Assembly (NCBI GenBank): GCA_963728125.1 | Contig: CAVSIZ010000015.1 | Span: 211,568 to 275,567 of the forward strand | Direction: 5' to 3' | Length of the DNA: 64,000 bases | Source of the DNA: CAWDCV01 sp963728125 | Lineage (GTDB): Bacteria; Actinomycetota; Actinomycetes; CAWDCV01 | In this document: positions 17,479 to 26,363 of the stretch, piece after piece | Position numbering within the stretch: the first letter of the stretch is position 1 | How the letters are laid out: each line of letters opens with the position of its first letter | The notes under the pieces: generated by a model | Told to the model about the DNA's origin: nothing | Seen by the model: only the letters and a program-made list of their open reading frames with translations | The model's database searches: none | Program-made: the position numbers and the translations under genes

Positions 17479-18393
17479 ATGACGTCTCCGGCCCCTTCGG
17501 TCACGAAGGCGGTGATTCCGGCAGCAGGGCTCGGCACCCGCTTCCTGCCGGCGACCAAGGCGACGCCCAAGGAGATGCTGCCGATCGTCGACAAGCCGGC
17601 AATCGAGTACGTCGTCGAAGAGGCCGTCGCCGCCGGACTGGACGACATACTCATGATCACCGGGCGTGGGAAGCGCGCGCTCGAGGATCACTTCGACCGC
17701 GCGTACGAGCTCGAGGAGGCGTTGGCCGCAAAGGGTGACGACGAGCGGCTCAAGGTCATCCGGGAGTCGAGCGATCTGGCCAACGTCTTCTACGTTCGGC
17801 AGGGCGATCCACGCGGACTCGGGCACGCCGTTCTGGTCGCCGAGCGCCACGTTGGTGCGCACCCATTCGCGGTGCTGCTCGGCGACGACCTGATCGATCC
17901 GCGCGACCCGCTGCTCGTCCCCATGATCGATGTCCAGCGCAGGTACGGTGGCAGCGTCGTCGCGCTCATCGAAGTCGATCCGGCGCTCGTCTCGATGTAC
18001 GGCTGCGCTGCGATCGAGCCCACCGACGACGCGGATGTCGTCGCGGTGACCGATCTGGTGGAGAAACCGGATCGCGAAGACGCTCCGAGCAACCTGGCCA
18101 TCATCGGTCGCTACGTGCTCGCCCCCGAGATCTTCCCGGCGCTGCATCGCACCGAGCCGGGTCGTGGCGACGAGATCCAGCTGACCGACGGCTTGCGTCT
18201 GCTCGCGAGTGAGGGCGAGCCCATGCACGGCGTGCTGTTCCGCGGTCGTCGTTACGACACCGGTGATCGCGGCGACTACCTGCGTACTGTCGTTCGGCTC
18301 GCGGCCGAGCGCAGTGATCTCGGTCCGGACTTTCGCGCATTCCTTCGCGAGTTCGTTGCAGCACTTCCACCAGAGAGCGACGACGCCTCGTGA
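17479..18393 (+). CDS. galU: UTP-glucose-1-phosphate uridylyltransferase
   Basis: A 304-residue nucleotidyltransferase that makes UDP-glucose for cell-wall and storage polymers. Diagnostic motifs: VIPAAGLGTRFLPATKATPK near the N-terminus, EMLPIVDKPAIEYVVEEA, FAVLLGDDLID, and DLVEKPDREDAPSNLAIIGRY. It heads a chain of five genes that overlap by 4 bp each (galU-moeA-moaC-mogA-rimJ), implying one transcript and coupled translation. Confidence 0.96.
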   Translation: MTSPAPSVTKAVIPAAGLGTRFLPATKATPKEMLPIVDKPAIEYVVEEAVAAGLDDILMITGRGKRALEDHFDRAYELEEALAAKGDDERLKVIRESSDLANVFYVRQGDPRGLGHAVLVAERHVGAHPFAVLLGDDLIDPRDPLLVPMIDVQRRYGGSVVALIEVDPALVSMYGCAAIEPTDDADVVAVTDLVEKPDREDAPSNLAIIGRYVLAPEIFPALHRTEPGRGDEIQLTDGLRLLASEGEPMHGVLFRGRRYDTGDRGDYLRTVVRLAAERSDLGPDFRAFLREFVAALPPESDDAS

Positions 18394-19619
18394 AGAGTGT
18401 CGACGAGCACCTGAAAGAGGCCCTCGACGCTGTCGAGCCGCTCGCGGCTTACGACATGCAGCTGCTGGAGGCACACGACACGCTGCTCGCGCAGGATGTC
18501 GTGGCCACGCGTGATCTGCCGCGTTTCGACAACTCGGCGATGGACGGTTACGCCGTGCGCGCGTCGGACCTCGTCGACGCGTCTGACGAGCGACCGGTCA
18601 CGCTGCCGGTCGTCGGCGACATCGCTGCCGGTTCCTACCTGACGATGTCGATCCGGCCCGGCTACACCGCGCGCATCATGACCGGTGCTCCGTTGCCCGC
18701 CGGTTCCGATGCTGTCGTCCCGCAGGAATGGACCGATCACGGCATCGCTGCGGTGCAGATCCGGCAGGCGCCCTCGGTGGGGCAGCACGTCCGATGCCGG
18801 GGCGAGGACGTGGAGTCGGGGACGACGGTACTGCGCAAGGGCACGCGCTTGACCGCGCGGCAGATCGGCCTGCTCGCGGCTCTCGGGCACGATCGCGTCC
18901 TCGCCAGGCCGCGACCTCGGGTCGTGGTGCTGTCGACCGGATCCGAGCTCGTCGAGCCCGGTGCTGCAGTCGGTCCGGCGCAGATCACCGATTCCAACAG
19001 CTTCCTGCTGGCCGGTGCTGCGCGCGAGGCCGGTGCAGTGGCGTACCGCGTGGGCCTGGTGCCCGACGATCCGCGCATCCTGATGGACGCGATCGAGGAC
19101 CAGTTCATCCGGGCGGACCTCATCGTCACCAGCGGCGGTGTATCGGTCGGGACGTACGACGTGGTCAAGGAAGTCTTGGCCAAGCTGGGGACCGTGCGCT
19201 TCACGAAGGTCGCGATGCAGCCCGGGATGCCGCAGGGCTTCGGCGTCATCGGCCCCGATGAAACCCCGATCTTCACACTGCCGGGAAACCCGGTCAGCTG
19301 CTACGTCTCATTCGAGATCTTCGTGCGACCGGTGCTGCGCAAGCTCGCAGGACAGGACCCGGTCGGGCTGCCGATCGTCAAGGCAACGTGTACCTCGAAG
19401 TTCTCGTCGCCGGAAGGAAAGCGGCAGTACGCCCGAGCGAGGTTGACACAACGAGACAACGGCACCTTTGCCGCGGAACCGCTCGGCGGAGGTGTCGGCT
19501 CGCACCTGATGGGCGACCTGGCCGATGCGAACGCGCTGATCGTGGTGCCCGAGCAAACGAAGACGGTCCTTGCGGGCACGAGGGTCGACGTCATGGTCCT
19601 GGAGCGACGCAGCACGTGA
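18390..19619 (+). CDS. moeA: Molybdopterin molybdenumtransferase MoeA (Glp-like)
   Basis: A 409-residue MoeA. It has FDNSAMDGYAVRASD near residue 50, a domain II barrel (GYTARIMTGAPLPAGSDAVVPQE), the MPT-binding domain III (VLSTGSELVEPG ... ITSGGVSVGTYDVVK ... TLPGNPVSCYVSFEIFVRP), and domain IV at the end. It inserts molybdate into adenylylated molybdopterin. The GTG overlaps the galU stop by 4 bp. Actinomycete genomes often keep a MoeA paralogue (Glp) beside galU and the divisome gene; both names apply. Confidence 0.95.
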   Translation: MKSVDEHLKEALDAVEPLAAYDMQLLEAHDTLLAQDVVATRDLPRFDNSAMDGYAVRASDLVDASDERPVTLPVVGDIAAGSYLTMSIRPGYTARIMTGAPLPAGSDAVVPQEWTDHGIAAVQIRQAPSVGQHVRCRGEDVESGTTVLRKGTRLTARQIGLLAALGHDRVLARPRPRVVVLSTGSELVEPGAAVGPAQITDSNSFLLAGAAREAGAVAYRVGLVPDDPRILMDAIEDQFIRADLIVTSGGVSVGTYDVVKEVLAKLGTVRFTKVAMQPGMPQGFGVIGPDETPIFTLPGNPVSCYVSFEIFVRPVLRKLAGQDPVGLPIVKATCTSKFSSPEGKRQYARARLTQRDNGTFAAEPLGGGVGSHLMGDLADANALIVVPEQTKTVLAGTRVDVMVLERRST

Positions 19620-20098
19620 CCTCCCGCGATCTCACCCATGTCGACGAGCGCGGCGCTGCGCGCATGGTCGACGTGTCCGAGAAGGACGTATCGGTGCGCA
19701 CGGCGCGCGCTACTGGGCGGGTCCTGGTGTCTGACGACGTGGTGACGTTGCTGCGCGGTGACGGTGTGCCGAAGGGCGACGTTCTTGCAGTCGCCCGTAT
19801 CGCCGGCATCCAAGCGGCAAAGAAGACGCCGGATCTGGTGCCGCTGTGTCACCCGATCGCGCTGCACGCCGTCAAGGTCGAGCTATGGGTTGCCAACGAT
19901 GCCGTCGACATCAGCGCCACCGTCCGGACCGCGGACCGCACCGGTGTCGAGATGGAGGCCCTGACCGCTGTCAGCGTGGCGGCGCTCACCGTCGTGGACA
20001 TGGTCAAGGCGGTCGACCCGGCAGCCGTCATCACCGATGTGCGCGTCGAGGAGAAGGCCGGCGGTGCCAGCGGTGACTGGACGAGGGCCGCGCAATGA
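19616..20098 (+). CDS. moaC: Cyclic pyranopterin monophosphate synthase MoaC
   Basis: A 160-residue enzyme making cyclic pyranopterin monophosphate in the first stage of Moco synthesis. It has the canonical LTHVDERGAARMVDVSEK opening, VARIAGIQAAKKTPDLVPLCHPI (with the active-site region around LCHP), and GVEMEALTAVSVAALTVVDMVKA. The GTG start overlaps the moeA stop by 4 bp. Its partner MoaA is not in the window. Confidence 0.96.
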   Translation: MTSRDLTHVDERGAARMVDVSEKDVSVRTARATGRVLVSDDVVTLLRGDGVPKGDVLAVARIAGIQAAKKTPDLVPLCHPIALHAVKVELWVANDAVDISATVRTADRTGVEMEALTAVSVAALTVVDMVKAVDPAAVITDVRVEEKAGGASGDWTRAAQ

Positions 20099-20562
20099 GG
20101 GCGCTCGTCGTCACCGTGTCCAACCGCGCTGCGGGCGGGGTGTACGAGGATCGTGGTGGTCCGATTCTGGTCGAGGCGCTGCGTGCGCACGGGTGCACGG
20201 TTGACGGCCCAGTCGTCGTCCGCGACGGCGATCCGGTGGAAGCGGTCTTGCGTGACGGCGTCGTTCAGGCGTACGACGTGGTGGTGACCACGGGTGGAAC
20301 CGGTTTGACGCCGCTCGATCTGACGCCGGAGATGACGCTGCGCGTCGTCGACCGCGAGATTCCCGGGCTGGCCGAGGCGATCCGATCCGCCGGCCGCGAT
20401 GCGGTGCCGACCGCCGTGCTGTCGCGGGGCATTGCTGGACTTGCGGGGACCACGCTTGTGGTCAACTTGCCCGGATCGACCGGAGGTGTCCGCGACGGGC
20501 TCGCGGTGCTGCTACCCGTGTTGGACCATGCAGTGGATCAGGCGCACGGAGGAGACCATTGA
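20095..20562 (+). CDS. mog: Molybdopterin adenylyltransferase MogA/MoaB
   Basis: A 155-residue MoCF-fold protein that adenylylates molybdopterin ahead of MoeA. It has VVTVSNRAAGGVYEDRGGPI at the start, the MPT-binding loop VVTTGGTGLTPLDLTPE, and LVVNLPGSTGGVRDGLAVLLP at the end. It is ATGA-coupled to moaC and overlaps rimJ by 4 bp. Confidence 0.93.
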   Translation: MRALVVTVSNRAAGGVYEDRGGPILVEALRAHGCTVDGPVVVRDGDPVEAVLRDGVVQAYDVVVTTGGTGLTPLDLTPEMTLRVVDREIPGLAEAIRSAGRDAVPTAVLSRGIAGLAGTTLVVNLPGSTGGVRDGLAVLLPVLDHAVDQAHGGDH

Positions 20563-21167
20563 GTTCCGCCTGGCCGGTGACGTTGCAGGAGGGTCCGGTG
20601 GGGCTGCGACCCATCCGGCAGCGTGACAACCGTGCCTGGCGCGACGTCCGGCAGCGGAACCGGTCCTGGCTCGGTCCGTGGGAGGCGACGGCGCCTGAGA
20701 CGTCGGGGGGCTCGCCGATGACGTTTCGCGGCATGGTGGTGCGGCTGCGTCGCGAAGCTCGAGCCGGAACCTGCCTCCCATTCGTCGTGACGTACGAGGA
20801 TCAGCTCGTCGGTCAGTTGACTGTCGGCGGTATCGCTTGGGGATCGTTCCGGTCGGCGCATGTCGGCTACTGGATCGACTCGGCGGTGGCCGGCCGCGGC
20901 ATCATGCCGACAGCGCTCGCGCTGGCCGTCGACCACTGCTTCCGTACGGTCGGTCTGCACCGCATCGAGATCAACATCCGTCCGGAGAACATGCCGAGTC
21001 GGCGCGTCGTGGAGAAGCTGGGTTTCCGCGACGAGGGGTTGCGTCCGCGGCTGCTGCACATCGACGGTGATTGGCGAGATCACCTGAGCTACGCGCTGAC
21101 CGCAGACGAGGTCGGGCCCGGCGGTCTCATCGGCCGCTGGCGCCGCGTCACCCACCCCCAGTCGTAA
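20559..21167 (+). CDS. rimJ: GNAT acetyltransferase, RimJ/RimL type
   Basis: A 202-residue N-acetyltransferase. Conserved blocks are GPVGLRPIRQRDNRAWRDVR, VGYWIDSAVAGRGIMPTALALAV (acetyl-CoA binding) and HRIEINIRPENMPSRRVVEKLGFRDEG. Annotated as ribosomal-protein alanine acetyltransferase in actinomycete galU-glp-rimJ clusters, but the substrate is not proven. The TTG start overlaps the mogA stop by 4 bp, consistent with coupling. Confidence 0.9.
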   Translation: MSSAWPVTLQEGPVGLRPIRQRDNRAWRDVRQRNRSWLGPWEATAPETSGGSPMTFRGMVVRLRREARAGTCLPFVVTYEDQLVGQLTVGGIAWGSFRSAHVGYWIDSAVAGRGIMPTALALAVDHCFRTVGLHRIEINIRPENMPSRRVVEKLGFRDEGLRPRLLHIDGDWRDHLSYALTADEVGPGGLIGRWRRVTHPQS

Positions 21168-21287
21168 CCGCTCTCTTCCTCTTTCCGCCACCCTTCGCAA
21201 CGATCATGAGCTAATTGGCAGCCTTCCCGGCGTGTCGTGCGGAAAAGCTCGTGGTCGTTGCAGGGGGCGCGCTTAACGTTTTGCGAT

Positions 21288-22082
21288 GTGAGCGGGAACG
21301 GTTTCGTCTATGCCGGCATCGTCGGCATCTGGGCCATCGTGCTGCTCCCGACGCTGCTGCATCGTCACGACCCGGTCGACGACCCGCGTGCCATGGACCG
21401 CTTTTCGACAGCGATGCGCATTCTCGCGCGTCGCACACCGTCGGCCGCGCGTCCATCCGGGGGATCGGCAGCACGCCCGGTACTCGTTGCAACGTCAGCG
21501 GTACGGTCTCGCCTTGCTGCTCGGCGGCGACGGATGCTGCTCGCGCTCACCTTGTCGACGATGCTGCTCACGGGTGTTGCTGCGCTCGGCAGCTTGCCGT
21601 GGTGGTCTCCCCTGATCGGCGTACTGCTTGCCACGCTGTTCGTCGTTCACTTACGCCAGCAGGCGCGCCGGTCATTGCTCGTCGATCGCCGCCGGCAGTC
21701 CTTGACACGCAGCGCTCAGTCACGCCAGCGGCGCCGGGATCGCGAAGACTGGGTACGACGCGCTCGCGAGCGGCGTGCCGTGGAGGACCACGACGATGAG
21801 TTCGTCGCCGATGTCACTCCCGTCGATCCCGATGCCTGGGCGCCGGTGCCCGTACCTCTGCCGACCTATGTCACCGCACCCAAGGCCGTGCAACGTGTTC
21901 GCATCATCGACCTCACCACGCCCGGAGCCTGGACGTCGGGCCGGCTACGCGAACAGGAACCGTCCGCCATCGACCCCGCCGCCCGGGCCATCACCGACGG
22001 CGTCGCACCCGAGGACGCCACCGACGAAGCCCTCGATGGCGAGATCGACGACATCATTCAGCGGCGTCCCGCGGTCGGCTGA
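21288..22082 (+). CDS. SepX/GlpR-family divisome membrane protein
   Basis: A 264-residue protein with the SepX/GlpR layout: an N-terminal membrane segment (VSGNGFVYAGIVGIWAIVLLPTLL followed by HRHD), a basic linker, two further membrane helices around residues 85-130 (LALTLSTMLLTGVAALGSLPWWSPLIGVLLATLFVVHL), and a long charged cytoplasmic tail. In Streptomyces and corynebacteria this protein supports FtsZ-ring and septum function. Position directly downstream of galU-glp-rimJ is diagnostic. The GTG at 21288 is chosen by homology. Confidence 0.85.
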   Translation: MSGNGFVYAGIVGIWAIVLLPTLLHRHDPVDDPRAMDRFSTAMRILARRTPSAARPSGGSAARPVLVATSAVRSRLAARRRRMLLALTLSTMLLTGVAALGSLPWWSPLIGVLLATLFVVHLRQQARRSLLVDRRRQSLTRSAQSRQRRRDREDWVRRARERRAVEDHDDEFVADVTPVDPDAWAPVPVPLPTYVTAPKAVQRVRIIDLTTPGAWTSGRLREQEPSAIDPAARAITDGVAPEDATDEALDGEIDDIIQRRPAVG

Positions 22083-22127
22083 GCTCGCAAGCGGCTCCGG
22101 ACCTCCTGATAACCTCTGTGAGGTCTT

Positions 22128-22204
<77 letters not shown>

Positions 22205-22673
22205 GAAGCCGCAGGTCAGAGGCATGATGGACGCCCACGGCGTGCCGAATCTTGATCATTTGTCAGCGATTTGTCAGTGAAACTGGCCGACATGCGACGG
22301 CATCTGGTTCGACTGGATGGCACCAGGTGACTCAAGACGCCGACCCGCAACGAGCGGGATCTCGGTCTTCTTGTCCCGGGCTTAACGGCTTGTCGCCAGG
22401 GCCAGGGCAGCCGAGTCGCAGCCTGGTTAGCACCGACAAGGCACAAGCTGCCTTCGGTGCAACGACCTACGTGGACCGATGCGCACCCCCCGCTGGGAAG
22501 CTCGGTGCAGCCCATCGTGCAACTGCTATGGCTCATGTGGGCGAGTACGTCTCGCTCGCCCGTTCGCGTCGGTGCTGACGTGGGCGAGTATCTGGGCGAG
22601 CGTGTCGGATCACAGCGCTGTTACGACCACCGTGAGGAGGCCCCGTGGCAGCAGCAAGACGACGGCAGCGTTC
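22205..22673. other. Gene-poor stretch after tRNA-Ala
   Basis: No convincing gene. Directly after the tRNA the sequence ATTTGTCAG occurs twice (22257-22279), a pattern that could be an integrase arm site. No intact integrase gene is visible. Confidence 0.4.
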
Positions 22674-22901
22674 ATGAGCGGCGCGGTCGTCGCGCTTCGG
22701 GAACGGTCGATCGCCCGCGTACTCGCCCAGCCCGGGATCGGCTGGCGGTTTCGGTACTCCACCGCCGAGTACGCCGCGGTGAGCGACGCCGCCCGTCGCA
22801 CCGGTTACGCCGTCAGCGGCTATGTCGCCGATCATTTGTCATGCCGAGGCGAGGGTCAGTTAGGTGGCGCGCCGCTCTGCGAGGGGGCGCTCGGCGCTTG
22901 A
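22674..22901 (+). CDS. MobC-like relaxosome protein fragment
   Basis: A 75-residue open frame whose core, GWRFRYSTAEYAAVSDAARR then TGYAVSGYVADHLS, matches the ribbon-helix-helix segment of plasmid mobilisation MobC/relaxosome accessory proteins, which help the relaxase at oriT. The C-terminal helix normally after this block is replaced by unrelated residues, so it looks truncated. It suggests that this region derives from a mobilisable or conjugative element. No relaxase was found. Confidence 0.5.
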   Translation: MSGAVVALRERSIARVLAQPGIGWRFRYSTAEYAAVSDAARRTGYAVSGYVADHLSCRGEGQLGGAPLCEGALGA

Positions 22902-23167
22902 GGGGCCACAGTTCATCTTGTCCCGGCGTCGCAGGACATCGTCCCGCTCAGCGGGAGTGGCGCGGCTGCGCAGCTGCCTGCGCGCTTCGCTGCGCTCGCT
23001 TTCGCTCGTGGTCTGGTCGACGCCGGCCATGGTGGCCTGTCCGGCGTCGACAAGTCGCCACCCGCGGCCGCGTCCTGCGCGGCGGGTGATGTCCGGCGAC
23101 CGCGCCCGGTCGCCGAGCCCTTCTAGCGGCCCGCTGGCCGCGCTCGAGCAGGCGGCCGCCTGCGAGT

Positions 23168-23185
23168 CATCCATCCGGATGGATG
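23168..23185. repeat. 18-bp perfect palindrome
   Basis: CATCCATCC-GGATGGATG with no spacer, 20 bp before a pair of 41-bp direct repeats. It may be an operator or an origin element; nothing more can be said from sequence. Confidence 0.6.
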
Positions 23186-23204
23186 TATAACTTGCCGAGA
23201 CCGA

Positions 23205-23275
23205 ATCACCACCCAGTCCACGTCCGCCTCAGCTTGACGAAACGCATCACCACCCAGTCCACGTCCGCCTCACCT
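23205..23275. repeat. Tandem direct repeat, 41-bp period
   Basis: Two copies start at 23205 and 23246. The first 27 bases are identical (opening ATCACCACCCAGTCCACG), then the copies diverge. With the neighbouring palindrome and MobC-like fragment, an iteron or oriT-like function is possible, but two copies are too few to decide. Confidence 0.6.
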
Positions 23276-23327
23276 TGCGGACAGCAGCCGCGTCTTAGGC
23301 GCACGCGGCGCCTACCGGCTCGGGGGC

Positions 23328-23704
23328 ATGCTTCTCAGTTCGTTCCTCGCCGCCGGGATCGGTTTCGGCTTCCTCGGCATCGTCCTGCTCATCATCGCCG
23401 GCACCATCGATCAGCAGCGCCGCAAGGGACACCTGCTGCGCCCGCGGGATCTGGCCGCCCTCCCTCCCGGTCGCCGTCGCGCGGCTGTTCGGTCTCGGGA
23501 TCTTCGGCTTCCTTGCCGCAGCAGCCCGGACGAGGACAACCTGCGGCGGCGCGAGGCGCTCGCGCCGATGTCGCGCTCACCATGGTCGGCGCGGAGGAAC
23601 CAGCCCGCCCGGAATGGATGGCCCCGGCCTGGATCGCCCTAATTGTTCTCCTCGTCAGTGTGTTCCACGGCCGCCGACTCAGCGAACGCATCCCTGACCT
23701 CTGA
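23328..23704 (+). pseudogene. Small membrane protein, frameshifted
   Basis: The first frame gives MLLSSFLAAGIGFGFLGIVL with a clear membrane helix and a basic patch (IDQQRRKGHLLRPRDLAALP). A second hydrophobic segment lies further on in another frame (EWMAPAWIALIVLLVSVFHG, ending 23704). Together they look like one two-helix protein split by a frameshift. No family recognised. Confidence 0.4.
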
Positions 23705-23895
23705 TATCGAGCACTGCATCGCCACACGCTGCTGACGTGCGGCCCGCGGCCGCCCGCCATGCGGGGCGTAACGCACAACTCACGGTGCGCGAAGCTGCCG
23801 GTCTTCTGCCGGTCCGCTTCCTGGTCCGACGGGCTAACCGACCTGAAGGCTGAGGCCACAACATCCCGCAACCCATCGGCCGCCGGGGAGATTCG

Positions 23896-24500
23896 ATGCG
23901 GACAGCCCATCACGCACCGCGGCGCGCGCGGCTGCGCGCCGCGGTGCTGGTGTTGGTAGCGCTGGCCGCGCTGGTGTTGCTACCCGCTCCGTCCTTGACG
24001 GGGGTGGTCGCGGCCACCGAGCCGAACTGGTGCGGCTCGAGCTGCAACGGCAAGGACCCGCGTCCGTGGCGATCCTGATCACGGGGACCGGGTGCGCTGC
24101 TTGGATTCGGCGCGGCACGTCAGCGGCCCCTACAACCCCACCGCCATGCGACGGGTGAGGGGCAGCCGCCGATCGTGGACACTCAGTTCCAGGTGTGGCA
24201 CACCTACAGCGCCGTGTGCCAGACCACGGGGGTGACCGCCCGGAACCTGAAGGCGGTCGGGCGGCAGGGATGCACGATGTGGGAGCTGCGGACTACGGCA
24301 CCGCGTTACCGCGCGTACGGGACGTGCCCGACGGCGGGTGGTCCGCAACCACCACCGGCATGGTCGACGATCATGACCCGCAGGCGCGGGCGATCGCATA
24401 CGGCCACGTGGAGTACCGCATCCCGTACGCGCAAGCGGCTCGCGCTGGCCAGCACGGGTGCGCTGATCATTGGCTCGGCGGGGTTGGGAAAGGAGGCTGA
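23896..24500 (+). pseudogene. Secreted protein, broken into several frames
   Basis: A signal peptide is clear: basic residues, then LRAAVLVLVALAALVLLPAP, then ATEPNWCGSSCNGKDP. Further coding-like pieces continue in other frames: RCLDSARHVSGPYNPTAM, TQFQVWHTYSAVCQTTGVTA, and DYGTALPRVRDVPDGGW to the end near 24500. The pieces carry several Cys, as in a disulfide-rich exported protein. At least two frameshifts are needed to read through. No family recognised. Confidence 0.4.
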
Positions 24501-24554
24501 CGAGCAGGGCGATCCCCCGACTCGACGCGCGTGCGGTGTCGTACACTCCGAGGC

Positions 24555-24815
24555 GTGGCCAACGTCAGGCTCAGCCGCATAAACCCCGTCTTCCAGGCAG
24601 CGGGCGAGGCGGCCTGGAACGTGACCGGCGGTGACCGCGACAACTTCTGGGGCTTCTCCGTCCGCCCGTTCCAGGCGAACGACACCGTCGTGCTCCTCCG
24701 TGTCGCGGCGAACTCAGACAACAACCTCAACCAGTCGACCGACCTGGTGATTAATATGATCCCGAGCGGCGGCGGGGGCTTGATTCGGATCACCCAGGTC
24801 GTGGTGTCCCCATGA
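24555..24815 (+). CDS. Hypothetical protein, first gene of an overlapping pair
   Basis: An 86-residue protein from GTG 24555. Its sequence alternates polar and hydrophobic residues as in a beta sandwich (NFWGFSVRPFQANDTVVLLR, DLVINMIPSGGGGLIRITQV) with many Asn. It has no signal peptide and no membrane helix. The stop overlaps the next ATG by 4 bp, so the two are probably one functional unit. I do not recognise the family. Confidence 0.6.
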   Translation: MANVRLSRINPVFQAAGEAAWNVTGGDRDNFWGFSVRPFQANDTVVLLRVAANSDNNLNQSTDLVINMIPSGGGGLIRITQVVVSP

Positions 24816-25042
24816 GGCTCTGCATCGTTCACGGCCGCGACGGCCGCATCCTCGCGGCCTCGATACTCGATCCGGAATCCGACGACGGCCTCACGATCCG
24901 TCCGATAGCCACGGATCCCGAGCACACTCTCGTCGAGCTCGACGCGCCGGGGGAGTACGGCGATCTCGCCGAGGTCTGCTCGCGGATGCGGGTCGACCCG
25001 GAGAGCAGGCAACTCGTGCCGAACGACGACAAGGGTTCGTGA
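24812..25042 (+). CDS. Hypothetical protein, second gene of an overlapping pair
   Basis: A 76-residue acidic protein (MRLCIVHGRDGRILAASILD ... DLAEVCSRMRVDPESRQLVP). It is ATGA-coupled to the preceding gene, without signal peptide or membrane helix. Small enough to be a partner or immunity-type protein, but no motif supports a role. Confidence 0.6.
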   Translation: MRLCIVHGRDGRILAASILDPESDDGLTIRPIATDPEHTLVELDAPGEYGDLAEVCSRMRVDPESRQLVPNDDKGS

Positions 25043-25286
25043 GCGCGACGTAGCGAATTCGCTAGCCCGCGTTCTGCCAGGCGGTGACCCATTCGTACTG
25101 GGCAGTCGCCTTCTCAGCCCGAATGGTTACGCCACTAGACGCGCTCCCAGAGCGACCAGTGATCAACGAGAATGATCACGTCGCTTGCCTGGCCCGTCCC
25201 CTTGGACTCGAACTGGATCGGCAAGCGAAGCTCGTAGAGCGGGATGTCGTAGGTGAAGCCACGGCACTTGCCGGCACGCTGCGTCC

Positions 25287-25571
25287 ATGTCGATGGCCGG
25301 CGACGGCCCTCCTCGGAAAGTGACCCACTGGTTCCAAGCCGATGTCGGCCCTGTCACCGCAATCGTCAGTGCATCGATCTGCGAATGCCACGACGGGCTC
25401 GAGCACACCCTTGGGGTCTTCGAGAACAGGGAAGACGTCGTCGCCGAGATGGTGGGGAAGGCGCTCCGAGAGATGCTGCCGCCTAAAGCCCACCCCGCCA
25501 TCGCCGCCGTCGAGGCACTGGTCGACGCCCAGCTCATCGTGCGCAACGTGCCAAGATCGACCGCGCCATGA
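25287..25571 (+). CDS. Hypothetical protein
   Basis: A 94-residue protein with a beta-rich first half (VTHWFQADVGPVTAIVSASI, CECHDGLEHTLGVFENREDV) and a helical second half (AEMVGKALREMLPP, AIAAVEALVDAQLIV). It lies between the unknown pair and a broken methyltransferase. The start could also be the third codon (ATG). No family recognised. Confidence 0.5.
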   Translation: MSMAGDGPPRKVTHWFQADVGPVTAIVSASICECHDGLEHTLGVFENREDVVAEMVGKALREMLPPKAHPAIAAVEALVDAQLIVRNVPRSTAP

Positions 25572-25626
25572 TTTCCCCGACACCTCCGGCGGCGCCTGCA
25601 GAACTGGCAGAGCCGGCCCAGTTGGC

Positions 25627-26255
25627 ATGACGACCATTGCTTTCAGCCCCGATCCCCGGCTGGCGTATTGGCCGACGCCGCCCGAGGTTGCCGAGGACGT
25701 GGTACTGCAGGCCCTCGAGCCGTGGCACGGGCGCGGGGACGGCGTGCGAGTGCTCGAACCATCCGCCGGCGAAGGGCATCTGGCGGCTGCGGTCCGCGTC
25801 TGGCTGCCCGAGGCTCACATCACCTGCGTAGAGCCCTGCTCGGACCGGGCTGAGCGGTTGCGTGCTCGCGCGGGCGCGACTGACGAGGTCGTCGAGGCCA
25901 CTCTCGAGGAATACCTGGTTCGGGTGGCGTTCGAGGCAATGGCGGGCACCTGGCAGGGCTTCCACTTGGTTGTGATGAATCCGCCGTTCGCCCTCCAGGG
26001 GCGCCAGAGGCGTGGGCAGAGCACATCCTGGCGCTGCTCGACGACCCGCATGTCATGTCTCCAGACGCGGTGCTCAGCGCCGTCGTACCCCGGGTTGTCA
26101 TGACCGGTCAGTCTCGCTTGGTTCGCAAGGTACGCAGCATGCTGCACCCCTACGGCGGGATGGAGGCGTGCCGCCGAGGTGCCTTCGACGGTGTCGGTGC
26201 GTGGGTCAGTACCGCACTGCTCTGGGTGCAGGTGGCGGTGCCGGCCCCGGACTGA
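25627..26255 (+). pseudogene. N6-adenine-type DNA methyltransferase, frameshifted
   Basis: Reading from ATG 25627, motif X/I-like sequence appears first (YWPTPPEVAEDVVLQALEPW, then VRVLEPSAGEGHLAAAVRVW), followed by VVMNPPFAL, the NPPF motif IV of N6-adenine DNA methyltransferases. Just after this the frame breaks near 26000; the continuation, EAWAEHILALLDDPHVMSPD through MLHPYGGMEACRRGAFDG, is in another frame and ends at 26255. One frameshift restores a roughly 209-residue protein of the phage/plasmid type. Function is therefore probably lost. Confidence 0.7.
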
Positions 26256-26363
26256 TGTCGTTGCCGATTCGCCCCACCGGCGGCGGGGTGTCGGCACGAG
26301 GCCGCTGCTTTGCCAGCGGCATGCCTGCGACAACGTTGCCCCGCCGGCGCCTACCGTTGATGA

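Noticed and set aside
22860..23174. Minus-strand 104-codon frame after the MobC-like fragment
   Set aside because: The charged C-terminal half looked gene-like, but there is no family, no ribosome-binding site, and it overlaps other frames.
23205..23286. Possible CRISPR-like array
   Set aside because: Only two copies, tandem with no spacers; it is a direct repeat, and no cas genes are near.
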